NCBI GenBank assembly: GCA_018902385.1 | Contig: JABSSW010000020.1 | Span: 62,001-126,000 of the forward strand | DNA from: Physcia stellaris | Taxonomy: Eukaryota > Ascomycota > Lecanoromycetes > Caliciales > Physciaceae | Reading direction: 5' to 3' | DNA: 64,000 nucleotides | Shown here: in pieces, positions 48,892 to 60,447 of the stretch | How positions within the stretch are numbered: position 1 is the first letter of the stretch | Layout: every line of letters starts with the position of its first letter | Translations under genes and position numbers: made by a program | The notes under the pieces: model-generated | Told to the model about the DNA's origin: nothing | What the model saw: only the letters and a program-made list of their open reading frames with translations | The model's database searches: none

Positions 48892-49862
48892 TTCTGGGCT
48901 CCGTGACAACAAATCGCGAGCCCCGGACGCATTGCTGGGTCACCGCACTTGCTGAGATACGCCCCTGGAGTGCTACAGAAGACCTCACACTGGCATCGAT
49001 GAAACCTGAGCTTGTGGGACTGCAAGCTTCGAGTGGTTCATCTACATTACGGCTATGTGAGAATTTTTCTCCCCGCTGAATCCCGGCCAGGATCTTGGAG
49101 CCCACGAGGGCGAGCTAACTTTTCGGGCAAAGGTGTTCAAGCAAGCGACCATTGATCGTCGAGGCGACCGGACTAGATTAAGATTCTTCACAGCCATTGT
49201 ATGATCGACTTGTAGAGGCTGAAGAAAGCATGAAATCTGGAGAACTTGTCTGCGCAATCTGAAACAGGGGACAGGCAGACTCCCCAATCGTCAAACTCCA
49301 AGCGCCCGGCCAAGCCCACGATACTATCTTCGTCAATGCACAGTCGCTTTCAGTCTTCTAGCAACATAACGGTATGCCAAAGGTATCGCGGACGCTTCTG
49401 AGTCTGCCGTCTGCCTATGATAGTTTTCCATTTGGCAACCTTGAAGGGCAACGGTGTTGAGCATTACATGCAAAGCCTTCGTAGCTCCAGTCCACGAGGG
49501 TGCGAATATATCTGATGTACGCTAGTTCGTCTGATCAATTCGTCAAGGGCATCGATGTGCTGAAACTGGAGCTGTGGCAAGTTCATCGATGCCGCGCGCC
49601 TGGCTCACTCCCCAAACCCGTATCACTCAAATTCTATTATGCCTTTGCAGTCAGCCGACTCGCATTCTCCAGGCATCATCTCCAGGATGCATATGATAAC
49701 CATGCAGGCTCTCCACCCTTTTTACTCTTGGCCACCGTCTTTCGTGCTTTCAGCTCTTGTCTACCACGTTCTCTTTCCTTACGTTGTTCGCTTTCATTCA
49801 TTCCCACATAGTCCCCTGTACTATTTGCGCCGGACGCATTATAATCTAATTAGCCAGCCAAG
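48892..49862. other. Intergenic, promoter of cupredoxin gene
   Basis: About 970 bases without a supported gene. The last ~150 bases are pyrimidine-rich (CTCTCC, CTTTTT, CTTTCC), as in fungal promoters. Confidence 0.5.
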
Positions 49863-50732
49863 ATGTACATCCCAACTCTCCTTTCAGCCCTCGCTCTCGC
49901 CACCATCGGGCTCGCTCAGTCCTCAATGTCCATGTCAATGTCCTCAGAGATGCCCACCGCAACCGGTACCGCATCCGCCTCCACCTCCACCGCCTCCGTA
50001 GCCGTCTACGTCGTGAAAGTCTCCAACAAGAACGGCGACCTCACCTTCGAGCCCGATAACATGACCGCGCCCGTTGGTTCGATGGTGCAATTCCAATTCT
50101 ACCCCAAGAACCACTCCGTCGTGCAGGCCGCCTTCTCAAACCCCTGTGAGCCGATCAATAAAGTAATGCCCGAAGTCACGGGGTTCAAGTCTGGGTTCAT
50201 GCCGACAAAGAAGGACGATAAGATGATGCCGGGCTTTACCATTCCCATTATGGACGATAAGCCGATTTGGTATTATTGTAGCCAGAAGATGCCCGTGAAT
50301 CATTGTATGAAGGGGATGGTGGGGGTTATCAATCCGTGAGTCTTCTCCCTTCTTCCTCATCTAGACTTTGTATCCCGTTGCTTACTCTCTTACAGACCAG
50401 CCGACTCCACTGGCAAAACCATCGACGCCTTCAAGGCTAAGGCCGCCCAGGCTCCGATCGTAATGATGGGTGGTGCGAGCAACTCTACGTCCTCTTCCTC
50501 TTACGGCTCCTCTTCAGGCTCGAGTTCCGGCTCCTCAGGCTCAAATTCTGGCCCCTCAGGCTCAGGCTCAGGCTCAGCAAGCGGCACCGGCGTCTCAGGG
50601 GTAGCTGGCTCCACCGGCTTAGCAGCGCCAGGCCCCGGCAGCAGCGCCTTCCCTGGTACTGGTGCTGCAACCTCACTGTCTGTTGTAGGATGGAGCGCGT
50701 TTGCTGGTTTGGGATTTGCTTTGCTGATGTAG
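49863..50732 (+). CDS. GPI-anchored extracellular cupredoxin
   Basis: Exons 49863-50335 and 50396-50732 give 269 residues. The signal peptide is MYIPTLLSALALATIGLAQ. A short Met/Ser stretch and a Ser/Thr-rich region follow, then a cupredoxin domain (about 46-170). Likely type-1 copper ligands are His84 (KNHSVVQ), Cys139 (WYYCSQ), His147 (NHC) and Met152. Cys95 and Cys148 probably form the usual disulfide. After the domain comes a Ser/Gly repeat tail (about 195-240) and a C-terminal hydrophobic segment (VVGWSAFAGLGFALLM), which is a GPI-attachment signal. Such proteins sit on the outer face of the plasma membrane or wall and are called extracellular serine-rich proteins. Electron-transfer or copper-binding partner unknown. 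Confidence 0.92.
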
Positions 50733-51156
50733 ATGTGGGCCAGTGTGGGGTACCCCGTTCAAAAAGTGTCGTTTGTAGATACATCTTACTTAATCTTCTG
50801 GGGTGGGTGGATGGATCTGAGATCTGAGATTTGAGATTTGAGATTAGAGTTGGATGATACTTTGGATGTAGATAAGAATCAAAAGAAACTTTCAATAAAA
50901 TCGTGATCACTACCTGACTTTGTATGATGCTTGGATTGCATCCAGAATGGTTACCAGTCCGAGATTGGACGAACGAGTAGCTCGTCGTTCCAAATTTCGT
51001 TAACCCCAGACATTCCCTCCGCGTAAACGCCCAGAATTTGGTATCATGCCGTCAGCGCAATCCAACGCCGAAACCACGGACACGGCCGCCCACTCACTAG
51101 ACCGATTATCCCAACGCCAGTTCTGCTGATTCCCCCCAAGCCGCGCCTCATCCCTA
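50733..51156. other. Convergent intergenic region
   Basis: Short space between the ends of the cupredoxin (plus) and Mis12 (minus) genes. GATCTGAGATCTGAGATTTGAGATTTGAGATT (50816-50847) is a degenerate heptamer tandem repeat. No gene. Confidence 0.5.
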
Positions 51157-52268
51157 TCACAGCTCCTGGCCCATCCCCCGCGCAACCTCCTCCACGGCTC
51201 TCACCTCCTCCAAGCCCACTCGTCCGGCATCCCCTCTCATAGCTGCTATTCTCTCTTCTTCTCCACCACTCCCACTTCCAACTACCTTCCTCACCCTGCT
51301 TTCGAGATAGGCTCTTCTTTCCTCTCTCTTGGAGTCCCAGTCTACGTTCCCAATCGCATTCGGTAGTGTTTGCAGTTTTGGTCTTAGTGCCTCGAGGTGT
51401 TGCCGGAGGATGGGAAGCTGCGAGATTGTGAATTGGGCGCGTGTCTGCAGTGGCCTTGTTGCATTTGAGGAGGAGGAGGAATGAGCGGTAAGGAACGAGA
51501 GGTTGGGCCGGTCGCATTTGGTAGGTAAAGCCGTAGGTTTGGAGGTAGTGGAGGATGAGGGTGGGGAGAGGAGAGCGGTGAGATGGGAAATCAGCTGCGC
51601 GTTGCGGTGGTGTTGCGTGCGGAGGGCGTGGTTGAGTTTTCGGGTTTCTTGGACTTTGCGCCGTAGAGCTAGTGTGGATTCCGGAGTTGCCGCTGTTTCG
51701 GGTAGTGGAAGGGGGAGACCCTATGCATTGTTTCATTCAATTAGTCTGGCTGCATTTGAAATTGTTAGGGACAGCCTCAACTCGCGACGTCGTTGTCGGA
51801 TGTCACGCCAGGCTGATGAGCAACGCACCTCATAATGGCTCAGTCGCATCCACGGCGCCAGCCCTTCTTCCACCGTCAATATATTCCTCAGTGTATATAT
51901 CTCAAATTTGTCGAATGTCTTATCCGCCGAGTCCACGAGCAGAGTCTCGAGCTGGTGACAACCGTTCTCGATCTCATCTTGCTGCAGGTTCTGGGTCTGC
52001 GTCGCCTTTCCATTCGGTATACCTGTTGAAGGGGGCGCCGCTTTCGGGAAACCCAATTGCTGCGGTGGAAGATTCAGAAGGCCAATCTCAACGGCTTCAA
52101 TGGCTCGGTAGATGATGGTATTTACGGCGTTGATTATGTCGTCGATGAGTGACTGGGCGCGTTAGCTATGTATGCCACTTGGAGTTGAAGACAATGATGA
52201 AATACCAAAGGAGTGTAGCGGAAGTGCTCAGTCAGAAGCTCATCGTATTCGCGATTTGTAGAAGTCAT
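51157..52268 (-). CDS. MIS12: Kinetochore protein Mis12/Mtw1
   Basis: Exons 52268-52206, 52152-51829 and 51720-51157 give 316 residues in frame. The N-terminus is the family hallmark: LLTEHFRYTPLSLIDDIINAV, then IIYRAIEAVEIGLL, and in the second half of the head GCHQLETLLVDSADKTFDKF with YTLRNILTVEEGLAPWMRL. Exon 3 gives the coiled-coil stalk (LALRRKVQETRKLNHALRTQ), then FTISQLPILRQHLEALRPKL and a final acidic helix (LEEVRAVEEVARGMGQEL). Mis12 is the core of the MIND complex linking the inner kinetochore to Ndc80. Its start codon lies only about 140 bases from the LTR element at 52409, so the promoter must be short or now includes element sequence. Confidence 0.93.
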
Positions 52269-52403
52269 CGTCGCGTCTGTGCTTCATGACATAGGCGTTT
52301 GAATGCGATCAATTGACATTTATTCGGATGTTTACGCCGAGGTCGCGGAATTCGCCAAGACTTGCTTGGCACGCTAGCTCCGATACAGTAATGTGCCGCA
52401 GCA

Positions 52404-52408
52404 GTTAC
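52404..52408. repeat. Possible 5-base target-site duplication, left (GTTAC)
   Basis: GTTAC directly before the LTR at 52409 is matched by GTTAC at 56119-56123 directly after the other LTR. Because both copies sit in CAGTTAC, the exact phase is uncertain by a base. Confidence 0.6.
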
Positions 52409-52629
52409 AGAAAAGAGGATAATTAGCACAGTGGCAGAAAGTCAGAATCGAGACTCAATAGAATCATATATCGAGTGCAGTGCTTCTGATTGTAAAATGT
52501 GTGAATTATGACTATTTAAAAAAATGTTACAAACGATTTTGTAAAAGATCGAATGTCAAACATATAAAACTAGTCACGTGCAATTCGTTTATTGATCAAT
52601 TATCAATTTCTTGTTATTTTTTTGTAACA
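52409..52629. repeat. LTR copy next to Mis12
   Basis: 221 bases aligning without gaps to 55898-56118. The outer part (towards Mis12) is little altered and the inner part is strongly AT-shifted. Confidence 0.8.
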
Positions 52630-55600
52630 GTTTTTTTTCATAGCAAAACGTTGCTCTCAACGTCATTTTTTTAATCATTTTCAATCAGACAACATAGATT
52701 TTCTAACGCATCGCAATATTGACATCGAAAATCAAATCGAATGAATCACGTTGTACGTCGAAAAAAAGAAAATTCGTAAAACAAATATCGAAAAATGTCG
52801 AGAATTCATAAAAATAAAGCTTTATTTTCGTCGCAATTGCATGATATCAATTGATTGTTTTGCAAATTCGAAATGTCGAAATCGTATGTTGATTCGAAAA
52901 TTTCGAATTTGCACGTTTCGAAATTTTGCGCATTGTCGAAAAACGAAATCATTTTGTATGCGAAAACAACAAATATTTCAAATATATTGACGATTGTTGA
53001 CGTGTTCGAAAAAATGATCAATTTGCATGCACATTTTGCAATTATTTTAACGTTGTAATCGTTGTTGAATGTCAGAGAACAGAACGATTTTATATGCAAA
53101 TTTGACAAATATTTCAAATGTATTGAATTTTATTGATGTGTTCGAGAATTTGATCATTTTGCATGCGTATTTTGCAATTATTTCAAAAATTTTAATCGTT
53201 GTCAAATGTCGAAAAACAAAGCGATTTTGTATGCGAATTTGATGAATATTTCAACAACGATTCTATTTTTTGATTCGATATGTTTCGATTTTTATAATTG
53301 TTTTATTTTCATTTTTGATAATTTTTTATGTTTCGATTTCGACGTCAAATTTTCAACAAAATTCGAAAATGATATTCAAACAAAGTTTTTCGTAATTTTG
53401 ATCAAATCAACGATCAAAATGAACGCATCGATATTCATAACAAAATCAACAACGATAAAAATATCGTCAACAAAAAAGCACAAAAATTGTTTTCTTTCAT
53501 AAAAATCGATATTCTCGATTTCAATAAAAGTGACATTCGAAATGATAAAAACGACATTCGAAATGATAACAATGACAGTCGAAACAAAAATACAAACAAA
53601 AATCGAAAATATGCGAAAATCAATAAAATTAATGCAACAACGATTTCAATCAAATGAATTGTGACGCAATGCGAAATCACGAAACGATTTAAACGATGCA
53701 ACAAAAATTGTATAATTATTTCGATATTCATAATATAGATTTCGAAATCGATATCAATGTTGAAATCAAATGCAAAAAATGCAAAAAATTCGTAAATGTA
53801 AATCGAATTTTTTTCAATGTTTTTGAATTTTCGATATGTTGTATCGACGAATTTTTCGAAAATGCATTCATTGCAATATCAAAATCAAAAGTCTCAATAA
53901 CAAAATCATTCATGTTCATGAAATGTTTGAGAAATGACATATTCATTGCGATCGAAATTTTCAAATTCTCGAAAAATAATGCGAACGAGTTTTTCGAAAA
54001 TGCGTCATACGTGACAATCAAAACAAAAATTTTTTGATTCAAAATTTTCATATCAATAATGTAACAACGATTTCAGTCAAATGAGATATTCGAAATTGAT
54101 TCGATATCGAATGCGAACGAATTTTTCGAAATTTCGTTAAATGTAATAATATGATCAAAAATTTTCTTTTTTGCAACGACGACAATTCATTTGTCAAATT
54201 CAAAAACAAAAATCTCATCGATTGATTCGATGTTGACATTCACGATTACATTGATTTTCAATAAATCGCATGACATTTTTTTCAAAATGAGCGAAAACTC
54301 GTTGACAACAAAACAGATTTCGAATGATGATTTTTGCAAATTTGTAAATGTGATTATTCATTTGATCGATTTTGAAATAATAAATTTTGCGAAAATCTCG
54401 ATATTCGTGATATTCACAGTTGTATTGATTTTCGATATTTCAAATCGTATTTGTTTCAAAATATGCAAAAACTCGTAAAATTTCTGATTTCGAGCAACAT
54501 CACGATCAACGATATTTTGAAATTGTTGTTGTTGCAAAATCAATTGATATTTTTTTTGACGTTTTCGTTTTTTTTTTGTCGAAATTTTCGTTTTGCAATG
54601 ATACAAACATCGTGCAAATTAAACATGAGTTTGTTGAACAAATATATAACAAAATTTTTGTTGTTGAATTTTCGAATTCAACATTCGATAACAATAAACA
54701 ATCAATTTGTTTCGTCGTCAATTAACATAATATTTTTCGTATTATTCTTGTAATCAAACTCAACAAAAAAAAAATTCTTGATGCGTTGATAATATTTTTT
54801 AATAATTTCATTTTTTTGTTGCATGATGCGAAAATTGTGCAATAATTCGTATTTGAATATAACAAATTTTTCGACAATAAATTTCTTGACAACATATTGT
54901 TCGCAAAATACAACAAACTTTTTGATAACAAATTTCTTGACAATCGAATATTTTTCGCAAATCAATTGAACGAATTTTTTTTTGTCGATTTCGTCAAATG
55001 TTTTTTTGTCAAACATGATCATTATTTCTTTTTTGTTGTTGATTCATTCGAATGTCTGATCGATAAATTGAGTTCATACAATTTCAATTCAATTTTGAGA
55101 AAATAGATTCGATCGTATTTTATGTTGCAAATTGTCGAGAAATTGACGATCGTTTTCAGCGATTTCATCGAAAAAACGAAACATGTTGTTGATATCGATT
55201 AATGTAAAAACGATTTCAATCAAATGAATGAACAAACTATTTTATCGAAGTCGAATTTTGAAACAATTATTTACGTCGAGATTTGAAACAAAATGTCGAA
55301 ATCATTGCGACGAAATGAATTACAAATCGATTGACATTTTGACAAAAATACACGTTCTGTTCGTTAATTATGTATCATGAACGATGTATTCACGATCGAG
55401 TATCGAGTAATGACGTTTTGAAACGATAAAAATGATTGCACGAATATCGATATCGTTAATAAATGTGCGTTTTGATTGAATCGTTTCAAAAATTTATTTT
55501 GTTCAATAATAACAATTTTTCGTAATCGCTTTTTCTCAATATTCGTATTGAAAATTCAAACAATCGATATAGAAATATGTCTGAAGTTTTGCTTGCAAAC

Positions 55601-55897
55601 GTGCAAAAAATGTTATTTCGAAAAAATATTGCGAAATTAACAAATCGAATATGTTCGAAATCGAAAGCAAAAAGTACAACGTGATAACTAAAATTATTCG
55701 TCAATTATAAATCGCATGAAGTTGAAATTTCGTCGTTTAATAATAATAATATAAAGAATTTCGTCGTTCGAAAAAATAAATCATTCGTAATTTAATTGTT
55801 GCGTAGTAAATGATTCGATTTTGCTGTTTTCAAAAAATGCACAGTGAACGATCAACGACGATTTTTATTGTCAATCGTTTTTTCGAGAATGAGCATC

Positions 55898-56118
55898 AAA
55901 AAAGAAAATAATTAACACAATGACAGAAAGTCAGAATCGAGATTCAATAAAATCATATATCGAGTGCAGTGCTTTTGATTGTAAAATGTGTGAATTATGA
56001 CTATCTAGAAAAATGTTACAGGCGATTTTGTAAAAGGCCGAATGCCAAGCATATAAGGCTAGTCACGTGCAACTCGCTTATTGACCAATTACCAGTTTCT
56101 TGTTACTCCCCTGCAACA
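55898..56118. repeat. LTR copy, right side
   Basis: 221 bases, partner of 52409-52629. Here too the inner part is altered and the outer ~115 bases keep normal dinucleotides. Confidence 0.8.
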
Positions 56119-56123
56119 GTTAC
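56119..56123. repeat. Possible 5-base target-site duplication, right (GTTAC)
   Basis: Matches 52404-52408 across the LTR element. Confidence 0.6.
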
Positions 56124-58901
56124 GATTTCTCGAATTTGGGATCATTTGCGACTCCGTGACGGCAATGATGTGCGAACAAACAGGATTTCCGAGACATTAA
56201 ATCTCCAACTTCAGATACCATTAATACCACAGATCCTCCAAACCTCTCTACTTTGGTCATGTGGTTGATTTGTTCTGCGTGGGCCCATGGCAGGTTCATC
56301 TTCGGTATCTCTCCAATAATCCAAGAATGGGCTCCGAGTCTTCGGTACTTCATCAACTCTGAAGCACTCTCCGATCCTATGGCCTACAGTTGCGAAGACG
56401 GCATGATAGATCTCCTACCAGCTCGATCGAGAGACGGAGTATGCCGTGTCTCATTCTGATTATCGAAATCACTTCTGCCTCAAAGCCACCTTTCGAGGAA
56501 GTGTTGATCAGTTGCTGTTTTCCCAAAGTTGCTTTTCATTCTCCAGTTTTTTTCCCTGGGTTCGCAGTAGCTTGGCTAAAAAATGAGATGCCCCGACTGA
56601 GCCAAGAATTCCACTCCGCTTTCTTTAATGATATATGGGTTGTGTCTTCTACCTAGAGCGTATCGAGCATCTCATGCGAGAAGGCCTATATTATCGCTTA
56701 GATTTTACGCCAGGCCAAGCCACGCAATATCAAGTTTCTTGGTGGAGTTCAGCCGTGGTTTCTCCCTTCCTCTGAACTCCACTGAAAGAAATCAACCATT
56801 AAACTGCCAGACCTGTGATAATCGTGGGTCAGGACCGCATTAAAACTCGGGGCCTCCATTGTAAGCGATGTTCCTCGTCCTAGGGAAATCAGCACTTTTC
56901 AAAATGTTGTTCCTGGTTTTGTTGTTTTTGTTGTTGCGAGCCAATGCTGATGAAAGGCGAAATATTGGAGCTATAGGTATTCTATATGTCGAGGCCAAGG
57001 ACGGGTTTGAAGCAGTGTGAAGCCATGGCAGCAACAAGCGGTTTGTGCCGTGCTCTGTCTGGAGTATTTGGGAAAACGTGTGAAACGCACCCTGGGAGAA
57101 CATATCAAGGGGACTTTTAGCAGCCGATCTCCCCACCAGATGAGCTATGATGCGGCGAAATCATCCCTTTGAACTCGTTATGACTGACTCGACAATAGTT
57201 CGAAGAAAGGTAGGGTCCCATCACTCGCAGTAATTCAATTTTAGTTATACATCATGCTTCGAGTTATAGCAAGGCAACTTTCAGCACGTAGGCTGTTAAG
57301 CTGGCCTGACTTCTGTCCTATCACTGGGGATACAGAGGGGAGAGATTTCCCCAATGGTTCTGCTTATGTACATCACCATGGAGTAGTTGCCAAAATAGCA
57401 GGTTGAATATTCAGATTGTTACCGTATACAAGCTCTAAAGGGCTCGTATATATGCGCTAAATCTGTTGGCTGGGAGCGCCAATTGTGATAGCAGTCTGCG
57501 AGCAGTAATTTTGCTTGCAACTGAAAGGCTAATCTCGAGATTCTATACTGATGCTGGAGTAGAGCGCACCCTCACGTTCCCTAATCAGACCTTGGCGAAA
57601 ATCCTGCCTCAAGCCCCTGGTGATCATCCCATAGCCAATATCAATGCCCCAATACTCCAGACTTTTGGGCTACTAGGACGCAAATTCCGTTGTGAAGACA
57701 GAAGTACAGGTAGGCCGGTAGAAGTTCCAGTCAACATATTACCCAACGACCCAGTCCTGCTTCGAAGCAAACAGACACGGCCCATGCTGTGTAATTGGTA
57801 TGCATCCCATGATCTGGTGTGGCGCGATTTTACCCTTCATGCAATCGCCACTAACATACTCGTTGTAATAATACGCGTACCCGTATTTGGGACAAGACAT
57901 ATGAGAACGACATGAAAAAGACATCTTCTTTGGTTCCGTCTCGAGTCGGGTGTTCGCAGGTCTGTTAGAGTATATGCTCAAAACTCGTACCGGTTGGTAG
58001 TAGGCTATGGGATAAATGTTCAATGTTTAGCGAACGCATGCTACATAACTGCAAGGCCGACTCGACACAAGGTACTGTGGTAAGGGAGAGTGTTATGTCG
58101 ACTGCGATTATAACGATGGGCATAGACTATCGACGTACACCGAGATAGATCGCCTTCTACTCATTACGCGTGAGGAAGTGTGCAATATGCGTCCCACAAC
58201 GTTGGATTGTCCTTGCAAGATGTGTTTTGACATCCACCCTGAAGTCCCCGTCCAAGCGTATAGAGCGAAGATTTGTGGAGGTATCTGAACATGAATCTGG
58301 AGTAGCTTTTACTGGGTTATATGCATCGGAGAATTCCAGCTCAGTTGGTCAGACCCGCATGAGCGTAAAAGCATAGAATTGCGTATCAGGAAAGATAGCT
58401 CACTTATGCTGTATGGCAAGATGGAGATTGTACCATGGCGGTTTGTCTTGTCAGCTCGTGGATTTGCGTAGGCTTTATGAAAAGATAGTCCCAGTAGTGT
58501 TCGTTTCCGTCAAGGCTACGTACTTTGTGATGTAGCGTAGATCAAAGCTCTCACAGTGCCCAATCGATGATCCGCGAATTGTAACCGAATTTAGGAATCT
58601 TTCCTTGCCTCAGATGAGTGAGGTTTGAAACCACTAGCTTGCCGCCATTTCTCTCTGATGTAGTCGAGAGCGGTATTATCTCCAGGTAATATACTGCATA
58701 TATTTTGGAGGAACTCGCTAACTCGCCTAAGAAATATAGCCTCCACATTTCCCACAAGCCTGCACGCCTAGCCGTCCTTCAAGAAATAGATACTGACTAT
58801 CATGGCCTCCTAACCACAGAGACGGACTGATGATGACCGAAGGTAATCTCACTGACACCACAGGCCTTCCTGTCGAAAGCCTGATACATGCCTCATCCAT
58901 T
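56124..58901. other. Gene-poor 2.8 kb, no supported gene
   Basis: The longest frame, plus 57466-57915, has no ATG near its start and no domain. On the opposite strand 58023-57739 has a Cys/Tyr-rich stretch (CPKYGYAYYYNEYVSGDC) that could be a small-gene remnant. Nothing firm. Confidence 0.4.
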
Positions 58902-60447
58902 CTACGACTGTTCATGACCATAAATGCACTTTGCATCATCGCAGTCCTTACCCTTTCGCACCTTGAAGCAGGGCCGTTCGCGAGCAACAAACCACAAACA
59001 ATCGTATTCGCGTGGGTTCAAGGGTTTGACAGTGTGGACCCGTTCACAGCCAGAACACTCGCCCCGCAAATAATACCACATGCAGAGGTTGGTATTTCTT
59101 AGGACCTGGACATAAGGCGCACTTGAGTCAATGTGCAGTGGCTTGTCAATACGCCGCCCACTCTCATCGCGAATGACTGGACCTAGTCGCTCGGACTTGA
59201 TCGCAAGGTTCGAAAATGGTGGGCCTGGGACCGAGGTAGTAGACGTTGGCCTAAACGCATCGAAGTCAGCTTTCAATATGGTCGAAATAGGTAGGGAAAA
59301 ACCCGTCTCTTAGAGCTACTCACTCAGCAATTGGCGTTGAAGGTATGTTCGCCGCAACGAAGATAGACTCAAGAGCGGTGCTCACCCTAAAGCCTAGGGC
59401 AGCGAGACTGGGAGCAACACGGCCACTTCGAAGAAGTGTAATACGCTTGCGAGTAGATGGATCCGCAGCGAAACGATTGAGGAAGGGTGCATAACCAGTG
59501 TCATGACAAATGCCTAGGAACAGGTGCTTACACTGCACATTGCTTGCATAAAACCGGAGGGACTCTAGAGGTGATCAGCCGACTTGGGAAGTTGGGACAG
59601 CTAGAATATTAATTTGAGTGCTCATTCTGCTCTTCTGTAGCGCTTTTCTCCGTCTTGCAGGGAGAAAGACGTTATTGTTAGTTTTCTTGCAAGGAAGACT
59701 TACCACGAATCTTCTCATCGGCCTCCTCCTTCCCAGAACCAACATCGACAAAATCGAAAAGACCCTGACGTTGTGTGAAGCCGCGCGCGAACGAAGCCAA
59801 GTCGGCATTTTCGCGCATTTTGCCACTCCTACGTAAAGCTCTACCGAGCCCTTTGATGTTGGCGTACGCCCGCACAAGTATGTCGGTATTGTCGACGTCG
59901 AAACCTAAGATCTGCATTTCCGACCTGACACGAAAAGCAATCTCATCTGCTGCTTCCTTTCCGCCTTGATCATCTCTATCGAGGAGTCGTCTCCGAAACT
60001 GTAATGAGGTCAGCTGGTCACATTACATCGAGTTTTTGTTTATCTCACTGTGTATGCATCCGCATCTGCATCTATCAAGGCAACGACAAAGGAACGTCGA
60101 TTCTACATCAAGGATCAGCCATACAATCGATCTGCAAAGCGTGATTGCACCCTTTACCGCCGCGGATGCTAAGTTACGATCGAGCTCCTCTACTCTCTGC
60201 TGAAGGCGACGACGTTCGTTTTTCTCGGTCTCGAGATCATAAGACATTTGACGTTCAACGGGTCGAAGAGCCTCGAGCTCTTCAACCATTTCCTACGATG
60301 ACAGATGAGATGATTGTGGTCCATCTCGTTAAAGTTAAGGGGAGTGCTCACCCTGATCAGGGCGTCCTTCTCTGCATCTGCCTGTTTGGCACGATCATAT
60401 CGGCCTCGGTAGTCTTCAGCTGCAGCGGCACTCAAGCGGTTGGCCAT
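58902..60447 (-). CDS. DUF7923/CCCH zinc-finger protein
   Basis: Six exons: 60447-60352, 60292-60158, 60102-60049, 59998-59704, 59564-59324 and 59250-58902, together 1170 bases and 389 residues. An N-terminal coiled coil (EEYRGRYDRAKQ-like, then EMVEELEALRPVERQ and RRRLQQRVEELD) leads into the DUF7923 domain: SFVVALIDADADAY, GGKEAADEI, VRAYANIKGLGRAL, FARGFTQRQGLFDFVDVGSG, CKHLFLGICHDTGYAPFL, RITLLRS. After a Pro/Ser linker comes RDESGRRIDKPLHID and a Cys-rich tail: CMWYYLRGECSGCERVH, then CFKVRKGKDCDDAKCIYGH. These are CCCH-like fingers, the first with a shortened C-x2-C spacing. The protein stops soon after CIYGH, where relatives usually continue with one more finger. Nucleic-acid binding is inferred for the family. 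Confidence 0.88.

Larger units (their letters stand above)
52409..56118 (-). mobile_element. Short, broken LTR retrotransposon fossil
   Basis: A 3.7-kb AT-rich block is bounded by two 221-base direct repeats with a 5-base duplication outside. Read on the minus strand the LTR begins TGTTGC, and the only faintly gag-like stretch (55022-54702) follows the upstream LTR, so a minus orientation is likely. The interior is about 3.3 kb, too short for a full gag-pol unit, and no protease, reverse transcriptase or integrase could be recognised. The element is broken by many changes. Copia versus gypsy cannot be told. The two LTRs have equal length and differ only by transitions of the CpY/RpG type, which suggests a recent insertion followed by a burst of mutation. 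Confidence 0.75.

Noticed and set aside
54702-55022. Gag-like stretch in the LTR element as a supported gene
   Set aside because: The resemblance is faint and the element is broken; recorded only as a hint of orientation.
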